A DNA stretch of 64,000 bases from Microthrixaceae bacterium (GTDB lineage: Bacteria > Actinomycetota > Acidimicrobiia > Acidimicrobiales > Microtrichaceae), in NCBI GenBank assembly GCA_023958095.1, contig JAMLGJ010000004.1, forward strand, positions 62,001 to 126,000, given 5' to 3'. Each line of letters opens with the position of its first letter. The first letter of the stretch is position 1. The translations under genes were made by a program, and so were the position numbers. The notes below the pieces were generated by a model. It was not told the DNA's origin and did no database searches. It saw nothing but the letters and a program-made list of their open reading frames with translations. Below are positions 24,490-33,955 of the stretch, piece by piece.

Positions 24490-25395
24490 ATGTCCCGGAA
24501 CCCGATCCTGACCGACAAGGCCTTCGACCCGGCCAACTACGGCGGCACCACGACCACGGGGGTGTCCCCGGCCGAGGAGTGGCAGCGTGCCCAGGCGGGG
24601 CACGGGATGGCGACCGGCTCGGTCGATGCCCGGCTCCAGGGCGGTGCACCCCCTGGGCCGGTGGTGACCGGCGGGCGCACCATGACCCTCGGCGGAACCG
24701 CGTGGGCCACGCTGTTGTTGCTCGTCGTGGCCGCCGCCGTCGGCGTCTACGGATGGTCCACGGTCACCGAGACCCCCGTGCCGCTCGCGCAGCAGGTGGT
24801 CGGCGAGCCGACCGTCACCACGACGCTCGACCAGCCGGTGATGCTGTTCGTGGCGCTCTTCGGGGCCCTCGGGGTCGCGATCCTCACCGCGTTCAAGCCC
24901 AGGTTCGCCCGCTTCACCGGACTGCTCTACGCGGCGCTCGAGGGATACGTGCTGGGAGCGATCTCGCACCTCTACGACGCCCAGTTCAACGGCATCGTCA
25001 TCCAGGCCATCCTGGGTACCGCCGGTGTGTTCATCGCGATGCTCGCCCTGTACGGCCTGCGGATCCTGCGGGTGACCCCCCGGATGACCAAGGCGATCGT
25101 GGGCGCCACCTTCGGCATCCTGTTGATGTACGGCGTGGCTTTCATCGTGTCGCTCTTCGGGGTCGACATGGGCTTCGTCTACGGCACCGACGGCGGGGCC
25201 TTCGGCATCGTGTTGAGCCTCGTGATCGTCGGGGTCGCTGCGTTCAACCTGCTGTTGGACTTCGACTTCATCGAGCGCGGTTCGAAGGCGGGCCTGCCGG
25301 CCTACATGGAGTGGTACGGAGCATTCGGCCTCATGGTCACCCTGGTGTGGATCTACATCGAGATGCTTCGCCTGTTCGCCCGCATGCGCAACTGA
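24490..25395 (+). CDS. Bax inhibitor-1/YccA-family membrane protein
   Basis: A 301-residue integral membrane protein. A soluble Gly/Pro-rich N-terminus (MSRNPILTDKAFDPANYGG) precedes seven hydrophobic segments, and the C-terminal half carries EGYVLGAISHLYDAQFNGIVIQAILGT and LNLLLDFDFIE-type sequence with acidic residues in the membrane. These are the features of the BI-1/YccA family, whose members act as pH-sensitive calcium leak channels or protease modulators. The start MSRNP is preferred, with a weak purine-rich site (GAGGCG) upstream. Confidence 0.88.
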   Translation: MSRNPILTDKAFDPANYGGTTTTGVSPAEEWQRAQAGHGMATGSVDARLQGGAPPGPVVTGGRTMTLGGTAWATLLLLVVAAAVGVYGWSTVTETPVPLAQQVVGEPTVTTTLDQPVMLFVALFGALGVAILTAFKPRFARFTGLLYAALEGYVLGAISHLYDAQFNGIVIQAILGTAGVFIAMLALYGLRILRVTPRMTKAIVGATFGILLMYGVAFIVSLFGVDMGFVYGTDGGAFGIVLSLVIVGVAAFNLLLDFDFIERGSKAGLPAYMEWYGAFGLMVTLVWIYIEMLRLFARMRN

Positions 25396-25450
25396 TCACC
25401 GCGGCCACGACGCCGCACACCCGTCGCCACGGTGCCACCGGGCACCGCGT

Positions 25451-25491
25451 CGTCCGGGCAGCGGTCGTCCGGGCAACCGGCCGTCCGGACA
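25451..25491. repeat. Three degenerate direct repeats between convergent genes
   Basis: CGTCCGGGCA at 25451 and 25466 and CGTCCGGACA at 25482, spaced 15 and 16 bases, in the 112-base gap between the Bax-inhibitor-like and M15 peptidase genes. Function unknown. Confidence 0.5.
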
Positions 25492-25507
25492 GCGGGCCGT
25501 CGCCGGC

Positions 25508-26872
25508 TCAGGTCCCGTTGGTCGACCAGTGCCACGGCTCGGAGGGCAGGTTGTAGAACCCGAACCTCGAGGCATTGGCTGCCAGCCACTGGAAGGCGGG
25601 GTTGGAGCGGCTCTGGATGAGCACGCCACCCGACTTGATGTCGAGGGCCAGTCCGCGTTCGTGCATCGAACGGCCCGGGATGGCAGTCGGCGGGGAACAC
25701 TGCGAAGCCGGCTTCTGGTAGATGTCGTAGTAGGAGGTTCCGCAGTGCGCCTGGCGCAGCTCGATCTGGGAGGCCGGATCCCGGAAACCCCCACCGGTGA
25801 GGCTGAACCCCGCTGCGCTGGCGGCGCTCAACAACGCCGAGACGTTGGATGCGATGCTCCTGTGCACCCAGAAGGTGCCCACCTTGGTCACGTCACTCCA
25901 GGTCACCACCCCCGAGGGCGGGGAGGGAGCAGGAGTCGAGGGTGCGGGTTGGGTGGTCGGTGGACTGGTCGTGGTGGCCCCTCCACCCGAAGTGCTCGAA
26001 CCCCCGCTCGCCGTGACCGGCTGCCGGGTCGTGGCCGGGGCGGATCCCGACGACGAAATCCTCGACTCGTTCGCCAGGGCGACCTCGGCTTCGCGCATCT
26101 CCCGGGCCGCTTCCTCGTCGACCTGCTGGAGTGCGGCCGCCTCGGCGAGGGCGCTGTCGAGGCGTTGGTCGATCTGGACGCTGAGGCGACGCTGGGACTC
26201 CAGTGCCTCCTCGAGGGCGTCGAGCTCCGAACGGGCCTGCTCCTCGAGTGCCCGGGCCTCCTCCGCCGCCTCCGCCGCCTTCGCTGCAGCCCTGCGTGCA
26301 CCGGCCTCCGCGTCGGCGAGTTCGTCCACGACCCGGCCCTGGTCGTCCGCGGTGATCGCCATCAGGTCGTGTGCCCTCGATGCGCTCTGTGCGTCCGAGA
26401 CCGACAACACGGCCATCGAACCCGCTGCGGGCGGGTTCATGAAGGCCTCGACCGCGTAGTCGCGCACGCGCTGCTGGGCATCGGCGACCTTGCGTTCGGC
26501 GTCGATCGCGACCAGCGCCGAACGATCGAGCTCCTGCTTGGCGGCCTGGGCGGCGAGGTTGCTCAGTGCCCAGCGCTCCTGTTGGCGGTCACGTGCCGCA
26601 GCCGCACTCTGCAGTTGTGCGCGGACCGCTGCACGGTCGGTCTGCAGGGTGGCCACCGAGGCCTGCACCTCGACCAGCTCCGAGTCGGCGTCGCTTCCTG
26701 CAGCCGCCCCGTCGGTCTCCGTGTCGGCGCCAGTGGTGGTCACCGTCGTGCTCTCCCCGGAGTCGGTGCCGCCGGCACCTCGTGCGGCCGCCACCGGAGC
26801 CTCGGCCACCAGTGACACCAAACAGGAGGCGAGCAACACGGCGAGCGCACGCGGGAGGGGTCTTTTCGCCAT
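25508..26872 (-). CDS. Secreted coiled-coil protein with M15/VanY-type D-Ala-D-Ala carboxypeptidase domain
   Basis: A 454-residue exported protein. A signal peptide (MAKRPLPRALAVLLASCLVS, ending near AAARG) is followed by a long coiled coil (about residues 60-265, rich in A, E, R and Q), a Ser/Thr/Pro-rich linker and a C-terminal peptidase M15 domain. Zinc-site residues are H404 (SMHERG), D411 (LALDIK) and H448 (EPWHWS). Two cysteines in the domain could form a disulphide. The layout resembles actinobacterial peptidoglycan-trimming enzymes in which the coiled coil controls a cell-wall hydrolase. A purine run lies directly before the ATG. Confidence 0.88.
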   Translation of the reverse strand: MAKRPLPRALAVLLASCLVSLVAEAPVAAARGAGGTDSGESTTVTTTGADTETDGAAAGSDADSELVEVQASVATLQTDRAAVRAQLQSAAAARDRQQERWALSNLAAQAAKQELDRSALVAIDAERKVADAQQRVRDYAVEAFMNPPAAGSMAVLSVSDAQSASRAHDLMAITADDQGRVVDELADAEAGARRAAAKAAEAAEEARALEEQARSELDALEEALESQRRLSVQIDQRLDSALAEAAALQQVDEEAAREMREAEVALANESRISSSGSAPATTRQPVTASGGSSTSGGGATTTSPPTTQPAPSTPAPSPPSGVVTWSDVTKVGTFWVHRSIASNVSALLSAASAAGFSLTGGGFRDPASQIELRQAHCGTSYYDIYQKPASQCSPPTAIPGRSMHERGLALDIKSGGVLIQSRSNPAFQWLAANASRFGFYNLPSEPWHWSTNGT

Positions 26873-26968
26873 ACCCCCTCAACATCGGCACTCCCGAGCC
26901 CGAGTTGAGAAGGTCCGACCCCGCCGGGTGGTGCCGTCCGGCCCGGGCCTGCCGCGCCGGGAGGGGTC

Positions 26969-27706
26969 TCAGCCTCCCATCAGGTTGCCCATGAGACCAC
27001 CCGCGCCCGACTGCTGCTGTTGCTTCTGGTGGCCGCCCTCGACGACGCTCTCGGCGGGTTGCACCAACACGTAGCCCTGCCCACCGAAGGCCATCTGGAT
27101 CAGCTCTCCGGTGCCCCCTCGCAGCATCGACTTGAGGCCACCGGTGTCGACCCTGATGTCCATCGAGACACCCGAGGTCCACAGCACCACCGCCTGGGCA
27201 TCGGCGAAGGTGGGTGAACCCGAGACGTCCAGCGCAACGGGGTCGCCCTTGGTGGTGACCGCCACGTAGCCGGTGCCCCGCAGCTCGACGTTGAACATCC
27301 CCCCGGCCATCATCGAGGCCTTGCCCGCGTTCACGCGCTTGATGTCCCATTCGATCGAGGCCGAGAACGCCAACACGTTGGCGCCGTTGACCGACACGGT
27401 GTCGTTGTCGAGGTAGAAGACCTGGATCTCCGAGGCCATGTCCGCGAGGAACAACTCGCCGGTGCCCTCGCACTGCATCATGTTCACGCCCTCACCGGTG
27501 AGCTTCGACTTGAGCATCTTGTTGAGCCCACCCGAACCGGTGTTCTGGAAGCGGACGTCACCCTGGTAGGCGACCATCGAACCGAGCTTCGCGAAGATCG
27601 GCCCGAAGCCCATGTGCACCTTCAGGAGCTTCTTGTTCTGGTGGGTGAACGGATCCTGGCCGGTTGTCTCGGTGTATTCCTCGAAGAGCGATCCGATGAT
27701 TGGCAT
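26969..27706 (-). CDS. AIM24-family protein
   Basis: A 245-residue protein of the AIM24 (TIM-barrel-unrelated, beta-helix-like) family: repeated strand motifs GSMVAYQGDVRFQ, GTGELFLAD, FSASIEWDIKR and GGMFNVELRGTGYVAVTT, then a Gln/Gly-rich tail (HQKQQQQSGAGGLMGNLMGG). The molecular role in bacteria is unknown; the yeast namesake is mitochondrial. The start is well supported by AGGAG 6 bases before ATG 27706. It is divergent from the antiporter gene across a 221-base gap in which I see nothing else certain. Confidence 0.9.
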   Translation of the reverse strand: MPIIGSLFEEYTETTGQDPFTHQNKKLLKVHMGFGPIFAKLGSMVAYQGDVRFQNTGSGGLNKMLKSKLTGEGVNMMQCEGTGELFLADMASEIQVFYLDNDTVSVNGANVLAFSASIEWDIKRVNAGKASMMAGGMFNVELRGTGYVAVTTKGDPVALDVSGSPTFADAQAVVLWTSGVSMDIRVDTGGLKSMLRGGTGELIQMAFGGQGYVLVQPAESVVEGGHQKQQQQSGAGGLMGNLMGG

Positions 27707-27927
27707 TGAGGTCTCCTGGGTCTGCTTCGTGTGGTGGCTCACGCCTGCGCGGGGATCTGCATGCCCCCGGGTGCAGGAGGCCCACGGTACCGGTCCCGCA
27801 GCACCGCGTGGCGGAACGAGCCGAAGGGCCCCGGCGACGGTCCGCTGCCAGCACGCAACGCGCTGGTTCCGGCGCCGTGCACCGGGTGGTCCCCCAGGGC
27901 GGGCACTCCAGCGGCGAGGCTGTGGCG

Positions 27928-29261
<1,334 letters not shown>

Positions 29262-29265
<4 letters not shown>

Positions 29266-29291
29266 CACCCACGAAGCCTGTGATGTATCCA
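29262..29291 (+). promoter_or_regulatory. Canonical -35/-10 promoter of the AhpD-like gene
   Basis: TTGACA at 29262-29267 and TATCCA at 29286-29291, 18 bases apart. It overlaps the stop codon of the antiporter gene. It gives a leader of about 30 bases containing GGGAGGGG, in contrast to the leaderless pattern elsewhere. Confidence 0.5.
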
Positions 29292-29324
29292 CGTTGCATC
29301 CGGCCGTGGGGCCGGCGGGAGGGG

Positions 29325-29882
29325 ATGATGGCTCACATAGACCTGCCCGAGGGGCTGCCCGGGATCCTCGGGCCGATGGCCTTCAGGCCCGAGACCGCGG
29401 GCCCGCTCAACGAACTCGCCGAGGTGCTCCTGCGCGGCGACAGCACCCTCTCGCGCGGCGAACGCGAACTCATCGCCTCCTACGTGTCCCGCTTGAACGA
29501 CTGCCACTTCTGCCACACCTCCCACGGCGCCTTCGCGGCGCGCCAGCTGGAGGGGGGCTGGGAGGTCGTCGACGACGTGGTGGCCGCACCGACCACGACC
29601 GACGCCGTCTCGCCGAAGATGCGCGCACTGCTGGGGATCGCCGCCCTGGTCCAACGCGGCGGGGCATGCGTGAGCGAGGAAGCAGTGCGAAGTGCGAGGG
29701 AGGAGGGGGCGAGCGACGTGGAGATCCATGACACGGTCCTCATCGCCGCTGCGTTCTGCATGTTCAACCGCTACGTGGACGGCCTCGCGACCTGGGCCCC
29801 CGCCGACCGGGCCGACTACGAGGACTCCGCCGCGATGGTGACCGAGCACGGCTACACCGCTGCGGCCCCCGGGCCCGCCTGA
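29325..29882 (+). CDS. AhpD-like/peroxidase-related (carboxymuconolactone decarboxylase family) protein
   Basis: A 185-residue AhpD-type protein. The redox motif is NDCHFCHTSHGAFAA, with the C-x2-C-x3-H arrangement used by alkylhydroperoxidase-like enzymes to reduce peroxides. The helix before it (LSRGERELIASYVSRL) is the usual family lead-in. It probably protects against organic peroxide or oxidised lipid. The start is at one of two adjacent ATGs (29325 or 29328) behind GGGAGGGG; an upstream TTG at 29262 is really a promoter -35 element. Confidence 0.85.
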   Translation: MMAHIDLPEGLPGILGPMAFRPETAGPLNELAEVLLRGDSTLSRGERELIASYVSRLNDCHFCHTSHGAFAARQLEGGWEVVDDVVAAPTTTDAVSPKMRALLGIAALVQRGGACVSEEAVRSAREEGASDVEIHDTVLIAAAFCMFNRYVDGLATWAPADRADYEDSAAMVTEHGYTAAAPGPA

Positions 29883-29926
29883 GCGATTCCGACCGCCGGG
29901 GCCAGCCGCAGCGGTGGGTGCCCGGT

Positions 29927-32900
29927 TCAGCGGAAGTCCCTCGAAGGGACCTCGCCACGCACCGGCAGGGCCTCCAGACGTTCCGCTACGACGTTGACCA
30001 CACCCTCCACGGTGCGTTCCAACCGGCCCCTCACCAACAGGGCCGGGGCCTCCGTGGCGACACGACGGTGCCGTTGCCAGCACCCGCGCGAGCACACCAC
30101 GTTCAACAGGCCGGTCTCGTCCTCCAGGTTCACGAACGTGACGCCCCCGGCGGTGGCGGGACGCTGCCTGTGGGTCACGACCCCCGCGACGAGGACCCTC
30201 TCCCCATCGGGGTGTTCCGGGAGCTCCTCCACCGGCACCACCCCGGCACTGCCCAGTTGCTCACGCAGGAACCTGGTGGGGTGCCCGTCGGGGGCCACGC
30301 CGGTGGCCCACAGGTCGGCCAGGGCCTCCTGTTGGGCGTCCATGCCCGGCAGGCGTGGGGCCTCGATCCCCTCCACCACGCCGGGCAGGCGTCCCGGGCG
30401 TACCCGGGAGGCGGCACCGGCCGACCAGAGCGCCTCGCGCCGGTCCAGGGGCCGGCCGTCGCCACCCGCGAAGCAGCCGAGGGCACCAGCGGTGGCCAGG
30501 GCCTCCAACTGGGTTCGTTTCAGGCCCACCCGGCGGCTCAGGTCATCGGGACCGGAGTAGGGGGCCGCCTCCACGATCCGCTTGGCCAGATCCTCACCGA
30601 TTCCCCGCACCGAGGAGATGCCGAGTCGCACCGCGGGGCCTCCCAGGCCCCAGGTGCGGGGGTTCGGGTCATCCCTGCGGGAACGCTCCCGGGACCCTTC
30701 GCGGCGTTCCCCGGTGGACTCGAGCGTGGAGTTCCACCCCGAGGCGTGCAGGTCGGGGGTCAGCACCTCCACACCGTGGCGGCGGGCGTCCTGGACCAGT
30801 GACTGGGGTGAGTAGAAACCCATCGGCTGGGCGTTCAGCAGCGCAGCGCAGAAGGCTGCCGGATAGTGGTACTTGAGCCACGACGATGCATACACGAGGT
30901 AGGCGAAGCTCACCGAGTGCGACTCCGGGAAGCCGTAGTTCGCGAACGCCGCCAGCTTCTCCCATATCGCCTCGGCGACCTCGCCGGTGATGCCGTTGCG
31001 GGCCAGGCCCTCCTCGAAGCGTCCCCTCAGCTCGGCCATGCGCCTCTCGGAACGCTTGGAGGCCATGGCCTGGCGGAGCTGGTCGGCCTCGCCCGCGCTG
31101 AAGCCGGCCACGTCGATCGCCATCTGCATCAGCTGTTCCTGGAACAGGGGCACGCCGAGGGTCTTCTCGAGTGAGTTCCGCAGCAGCGGGTGCAGGTAGG
31201 TGACCGGTTCCTCGCCGTTGCGGCGCCGGATGTAGGGGTGCACCGACCCCCCCTGGATCGGACCCGGGCGTATCAGGGCCACCTCCACCACCAGGTCGTA
31301 GAAGCACCTCGGGGCGAGCCGCGGAAGGGTTGCCATCTGGGCACGCGACTCCACCTGGAAGACCCCCACGGTGTCGGCCCGGCAGAGCATCTCGTAGACC
31401 CCGTCCTCCTGGGGCAGGGTGGCCAGGTCGACCTCGACGCCGTGGTGCTCCGCCACCAGGTCGATCGCGTAGTGGATGGCCGAGAGCATCCCGAGCCCCA
31501 ACAGGTCGAACTTGACCAGGCCCGCAGCTGCACAGTCGTCCTTGTCCCACTGCAACACGGAACGGTTCTCCATGCGGGCCCACTCGGTGGGGCACACCTC
31601 CACCACCGGACGATCACAGATCACCATCCCGCCGGAGTGGATGCCGAGGTGCCTGGGCAGGTCCTCGAACTCCGCGGCCAGCTCCAGCACCGATCGGGGT
31701 ACGGGTGACGACTGGGACCCACCGTTGGCCAGCACCCCCCGGGCGGCACGGCCCGGGTAGCGGTCCTCCTCGGGAGAGCGGACCCCGCCCCAACGATCCA
31801 TCTTCTTCGAGAAGGCGTCCTGCTGGCCCGCGGAGAAGCCCAGTGCCCGGGCGGCGTCGCGCACCGCCGAGCGTGCCCGGTAGGTGATCACGTTCGCCAC
31901 CTGGGCCGCGTGGCTGCGGCCGTGACGCTCGTAGACGTACTGGATCACCTCCTCCCGGCGGCCCGATTCGATGTCGATGTCGATGTCCGGTGGGCCGTCG
32001 CGCTCCGGGGACATGAACCGCTCGAAGAGCAACCCGAGACCGACCGCATCGGCGTTGGTGATCCCGAGCGCGTAGCAGACCGCCGAGTTGGCCGCCGATC
32101 CCCTCCCCTGGCAGAGGATGCCGTTGCGACGGCAGAACTCCACCAGATCCCACACGACCAGGAAGTAGCCGGGGAAACCCAGCTCGCAGATCAGTTCCAG
32201 CTCGTGGTCGATCTGGGCCCATGCGCCATGGACCCTCTCCGCGTGACGGGGTCCGTAGCGTCTCGTGGCCCCCTGTTCGGTCAGGTCCCGCAGGTACTCG
32301 GCCTCCGTGCGGGGGGAGCCTTCGGGCCCCGGGGGACACGGGAACGGCGGCAGCGACGGGGCGACGAGGGACAGGTCGAATGCGCAGCACCTCCCCAGTT
32401 CGGCCGCCGCCTCCACCGCTCCCGGATAGCGGGCGAAACGGTGGTGTTGTTCCGCACCCGAACGCAGGTGGGCCATGCCCGCAGCGGGCAGCCAGCCGTC
32501 CAGCTCGGCCATCGAACGGCGTGCCCTCACAGCAGCCATCGCCGCAGCGAGACGGCGGTCCGACGGAGTGGCGTGGTGCACGTTGTTGGTTGCGACCGGT
32601 TGCAGTCCTGCAGCCACCGCGAGGCGGGCCATGGCGTCGTTGCGGTGGGAATCCAGCGGATCGTTGTGGTCCCACAGCTCCACGAAGGTGTTCTCCGCCC
32701 CGAACGCGGCAACCAGTGCCCGGAGCTCGCGTGCCCCGGCAGCGGGGCCCTGCTCCACCAGAGCGGAGGGGACGGTGCCCTTGCGGCACCCGGTGAGCAC
32801 CGCCCAGTGGCCCCGCGCCCGCCCCGAGGCCGCTTCTGCCACATCCGCGAAGCTGAGCTGCGGACGCCCCTTCTCCCCCGCCATCTGCGCCTTCGACAAC

Positions 32901-33388
32901 AGGGTCGAGAGCGCCGCGTAGCCGGTCGGGTCCCGGGCGAGTATCACCAGGTGGCGCCCGTCGGGGTCAGCCGGGCCCTGCCGTGCCCCGGCGGACCCGA
33001 GGGTGACCTCCGCGCCGAAGACGCTGGGGAGCCCCACCGAACGGGCAGCACGTGCGAAGCGCACCACCCCGTAGAAGCCGTGGTGGTCGGTGATCGCGAG
33101 GGCGTCCAGTTCGAGCCTCGCCGCCTCCTCGACCAACGCCTCGGGTGTGGACACCCCGTCGAGGAACGAGAACGCGGAGTGGCAGTGCAGCTCCGCGTAG
33201 GGGTACCCGTGCGCCACCTCCGCACCGACCCGGTTCGTGTCACCGGCGGTGCGTGCAGCAGGACCGCCGTCCACCGGGTGGGTGCCGCTCCGCTCCGTGC
33301 CACCGGCTGGACCCCGGGCGCGAGGCGGACGATCCGAGAGCCGACGCTCGATCTCTCCCCAGGGGACCCGGGGGTTGTTGAAGCCCAC
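29927..33388 (-). CDS. dnaE2: Error-prone DNA polymerase III alpha, DnaE2/ImuC
   Basis: A 1153-residue, complete translesion polymerase. The opening MGFNNPRVPWGEIERRL is typical of actinobacterial DnaE2. A PHP domain follows (YAELHCHSAFSFLDGVS). The polymerase site is PDIDIDIESGRREEVIQYVY (acidic triad), and the C-terminus holds the helix-hairpin-helix and OB region (GVTFVNLEDETGLLNVV), ending EVPSRDFR without a beta-clamp or tau tail. It works with ImuB and ImuA' to copy damaged DNA in the SOS response; those partners are at 40-43 kb. GTG start with a leaderless -10 box and a LexA box immediately upstream. Confidence 0.97.
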   Translation of the reverse strand: MGFNNPRVPWGEIERRLSDRPPRARGPAGGTERSGTHPVDGGPAARTAGDTNRVGAEVAHGYPYAELHCHSAFSFLDGVSTPEALVEEAARLELDALAITDHHGFYGVVRFARAARSVGLPSVFGAEVTLGSAGARQGPADPDGRHLVILARDPTGYAALSTLLSKAQMAGEKGRPQLSFADVAEAASGRARGHWAVLTGCRKGTVPSALVEQGPAAGARELRALVAAFGAENTFVELWDHNDPLDSHRNDAMARLAVAAGLQPVATNNVHHATPSDRRLAAAMAAVRARRSMAELDGWLPAAGMAHLRSGAEQHHRFARYPGAVEAAAELGRCCAFDLSLVAPSLPPFPCPPGPEGSPRTEAEYLRDLTEQGATRRYGPRHAERVHGAWAQIDHELELICELGFPGYFLVVWDLVEFCRRNGILCQGRGSAANSAVCYALGITNADAVGLGLLFERFMSPERDGPPDIDIDIESGRREEVIQYVYERHGRSHAAQVANVITYRARSAVRDAARALGFSAGQQDAFSKKMDRWGGVRSPEEDRYPGRAARGVLANGGSQSSPVPRSVLELAAEFEDLPRHLGIHSGGMVICDRPVVEVCPTEWARMENRSVLQWDKDDCAAAGLVKFDLLGLGMLSAIHYAIDLVAEHHGVEVDLATLPQEDGVYEMLCRADTVGVFQVESRAQMATLPRLAPRCFYDLVVEVALIRPGPIQGGSVHPYIRRRNGEEPVTYLHPLLRNSLEKTLGVPLFQEQLMQMAIDVAGFSAGEADQLRQAMASKRSERRMAELRGRFEEGLARNGITGEVAEAIWEKLAAFANYGFPESHSVSFAYLVYASSWLKYHYPAAFCAALLNAQPMGFYSPQSLVQDARRHGVEVLTPDLHASGWNSTLESTGERREGSRERSRRDDPNPRTWGLGGPAVRLGISSVRGIGEDLAKRIVEAAPYSGPDDLSRRVGLKRTQLEALATAGALGCFAGGDGRPLDRREALWSAGAASRVRPGRLPGVVEGIEAPRLPGMDAQQEALADLWATGVAPDGHPTRFLREQLGSAGVVPVEELPEHPDGERVLVAGVVTHRQRPATAGGVTFVNLEDETGLLNVVCSRGCWQRHRRVATEAPALLVRGRLERTVEGVVNVVAERLEALPVRGEVPSRDFR

Positions 33389-33394
33389 GAGCCA

Positions 33395-33400
33395 AGGCTA
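33395..33400 (-). promoter_or_regulatory. Leaderless -10 box of dnaE2
   Basis: TAGCCT on the minus strand, 6-base spacer, GTG at 33388. It abuts the LexA box. Confidence 0.6.
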
Positions 33401-33416
33401 TCGAACACCTGTTCGA
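33401..33416. promoter_or_regulatory. LexA (SOS) box of dnaE2
   Basis: TCGAAC-ACCT-GTTCGA, a perfect match to the actinobacterial consensus TCGAAC-N4-GTTCGA. It lies directly next to the -10 box, so bound LexA would block RNA polymerase. Confidence 0.9.
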
Positions 33417-33493
33417 TGATCCATGCCCGATGGGCGTGCCCGGGTGGTCGTGTCGTGCGGGTCATCGGGTCGGATGACAACACCGGGCGAAGT

Positions 33494-33499
33494 TACGAT
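33494..33499 (+). promoter_or_regulatory. Leaderless -10 box of the cytochrome c gene
   Basis: TACGAT, 6-base spacer, ATG at 33506. Confidence 0.6.
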
Positions 33500-33505
33500 C
33501 GGGCC

Positions 33506-33901
33506 ATGTTCGTGCGCATCGCAACGAAGGCGGCTCCGGCCATCGCCGCGGTGGCCCTGCTCGCGGCGGGCTGTGGCGACGGCGGCACCGAGGACTCGGC
33601 GGGCACCGCGGAACCCGGTGACCCGGCGGCGGGCCAGCAGCTGTACGCCGACTACTGCGGGGCCTGCCACGGACGCGACTTCGAGGGTTCCATCCAGGGG
33701 CCGTCGCACCTGGATGAACACTTCGCTCCCGGGACCACCTCCGATGAGGACTACCGCCGGGCGATCCGCAACGGAACCGACGGGTCCGCGTTCGACTTCG
33801 GACGCATGCCCGCCATCACCAGCCTGGACGACCAGCAGGTCGAGGACGTGATCGCATACATCCGCTCCGTGCAGGAGGAACGCGGCTTCGACGACTCCTG
33901 A
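33506..33901 (+). CDS. Monohaem cytochrome c lipoprotein
   Basis: A 131-residue exported class I cytochrome c. The N-terminus (VRIATKAAPAIAAVALLAAGC) is a lipoprotein signal with LAAGC as lipobox. Haem attaches at C51-G-A-C54-H55, and RMPAI supplies the likely axial Met. It ends in the usual C-terminal helix (DQQVEDVIAYIRSVQEE). It carries electrons on the outer face of the membrane, with partner oxidase or dehydrogenase not encoded nearby. The upstream reading frame continues for hundreds of codons but only as the antisense of dnaE2. Confidence 0.9.
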   Translation: MFVRIATKAAPAIAAVALLAAGCGDGGTEDSAGTAEPGDPAAGQQLYADYCGACHGRDFEGSIQGPSHLDEHFAPGTTSDEDYRRAIRNGTDGSAFDFGRMPAITSLDDQQVEDVIAYIRSVQEERGFDDS

Positions 33902-33943
33902 GGAACCGGCGAGGGCGCAGTCGGGACCGCACCGGCCGCGGGT

Positions 33944-33949
33944 TACCCT
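33944..33949 (+). promoter_or_regulatory. Leaderless -10 box of the M3 peptidase gene
   Basis: TACCCT, 6-base spacer, ATG at 33956. Confidence 0.55.
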
Positions 33950-33955
33950 GCCCCC

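Noticed and set aside
31910-33505. 530-codon upstream extension of the cytochrome c frame
   Set aside because: Antisense to dnaE2; a lipoprotein signal and promoter fix the start at 33506.
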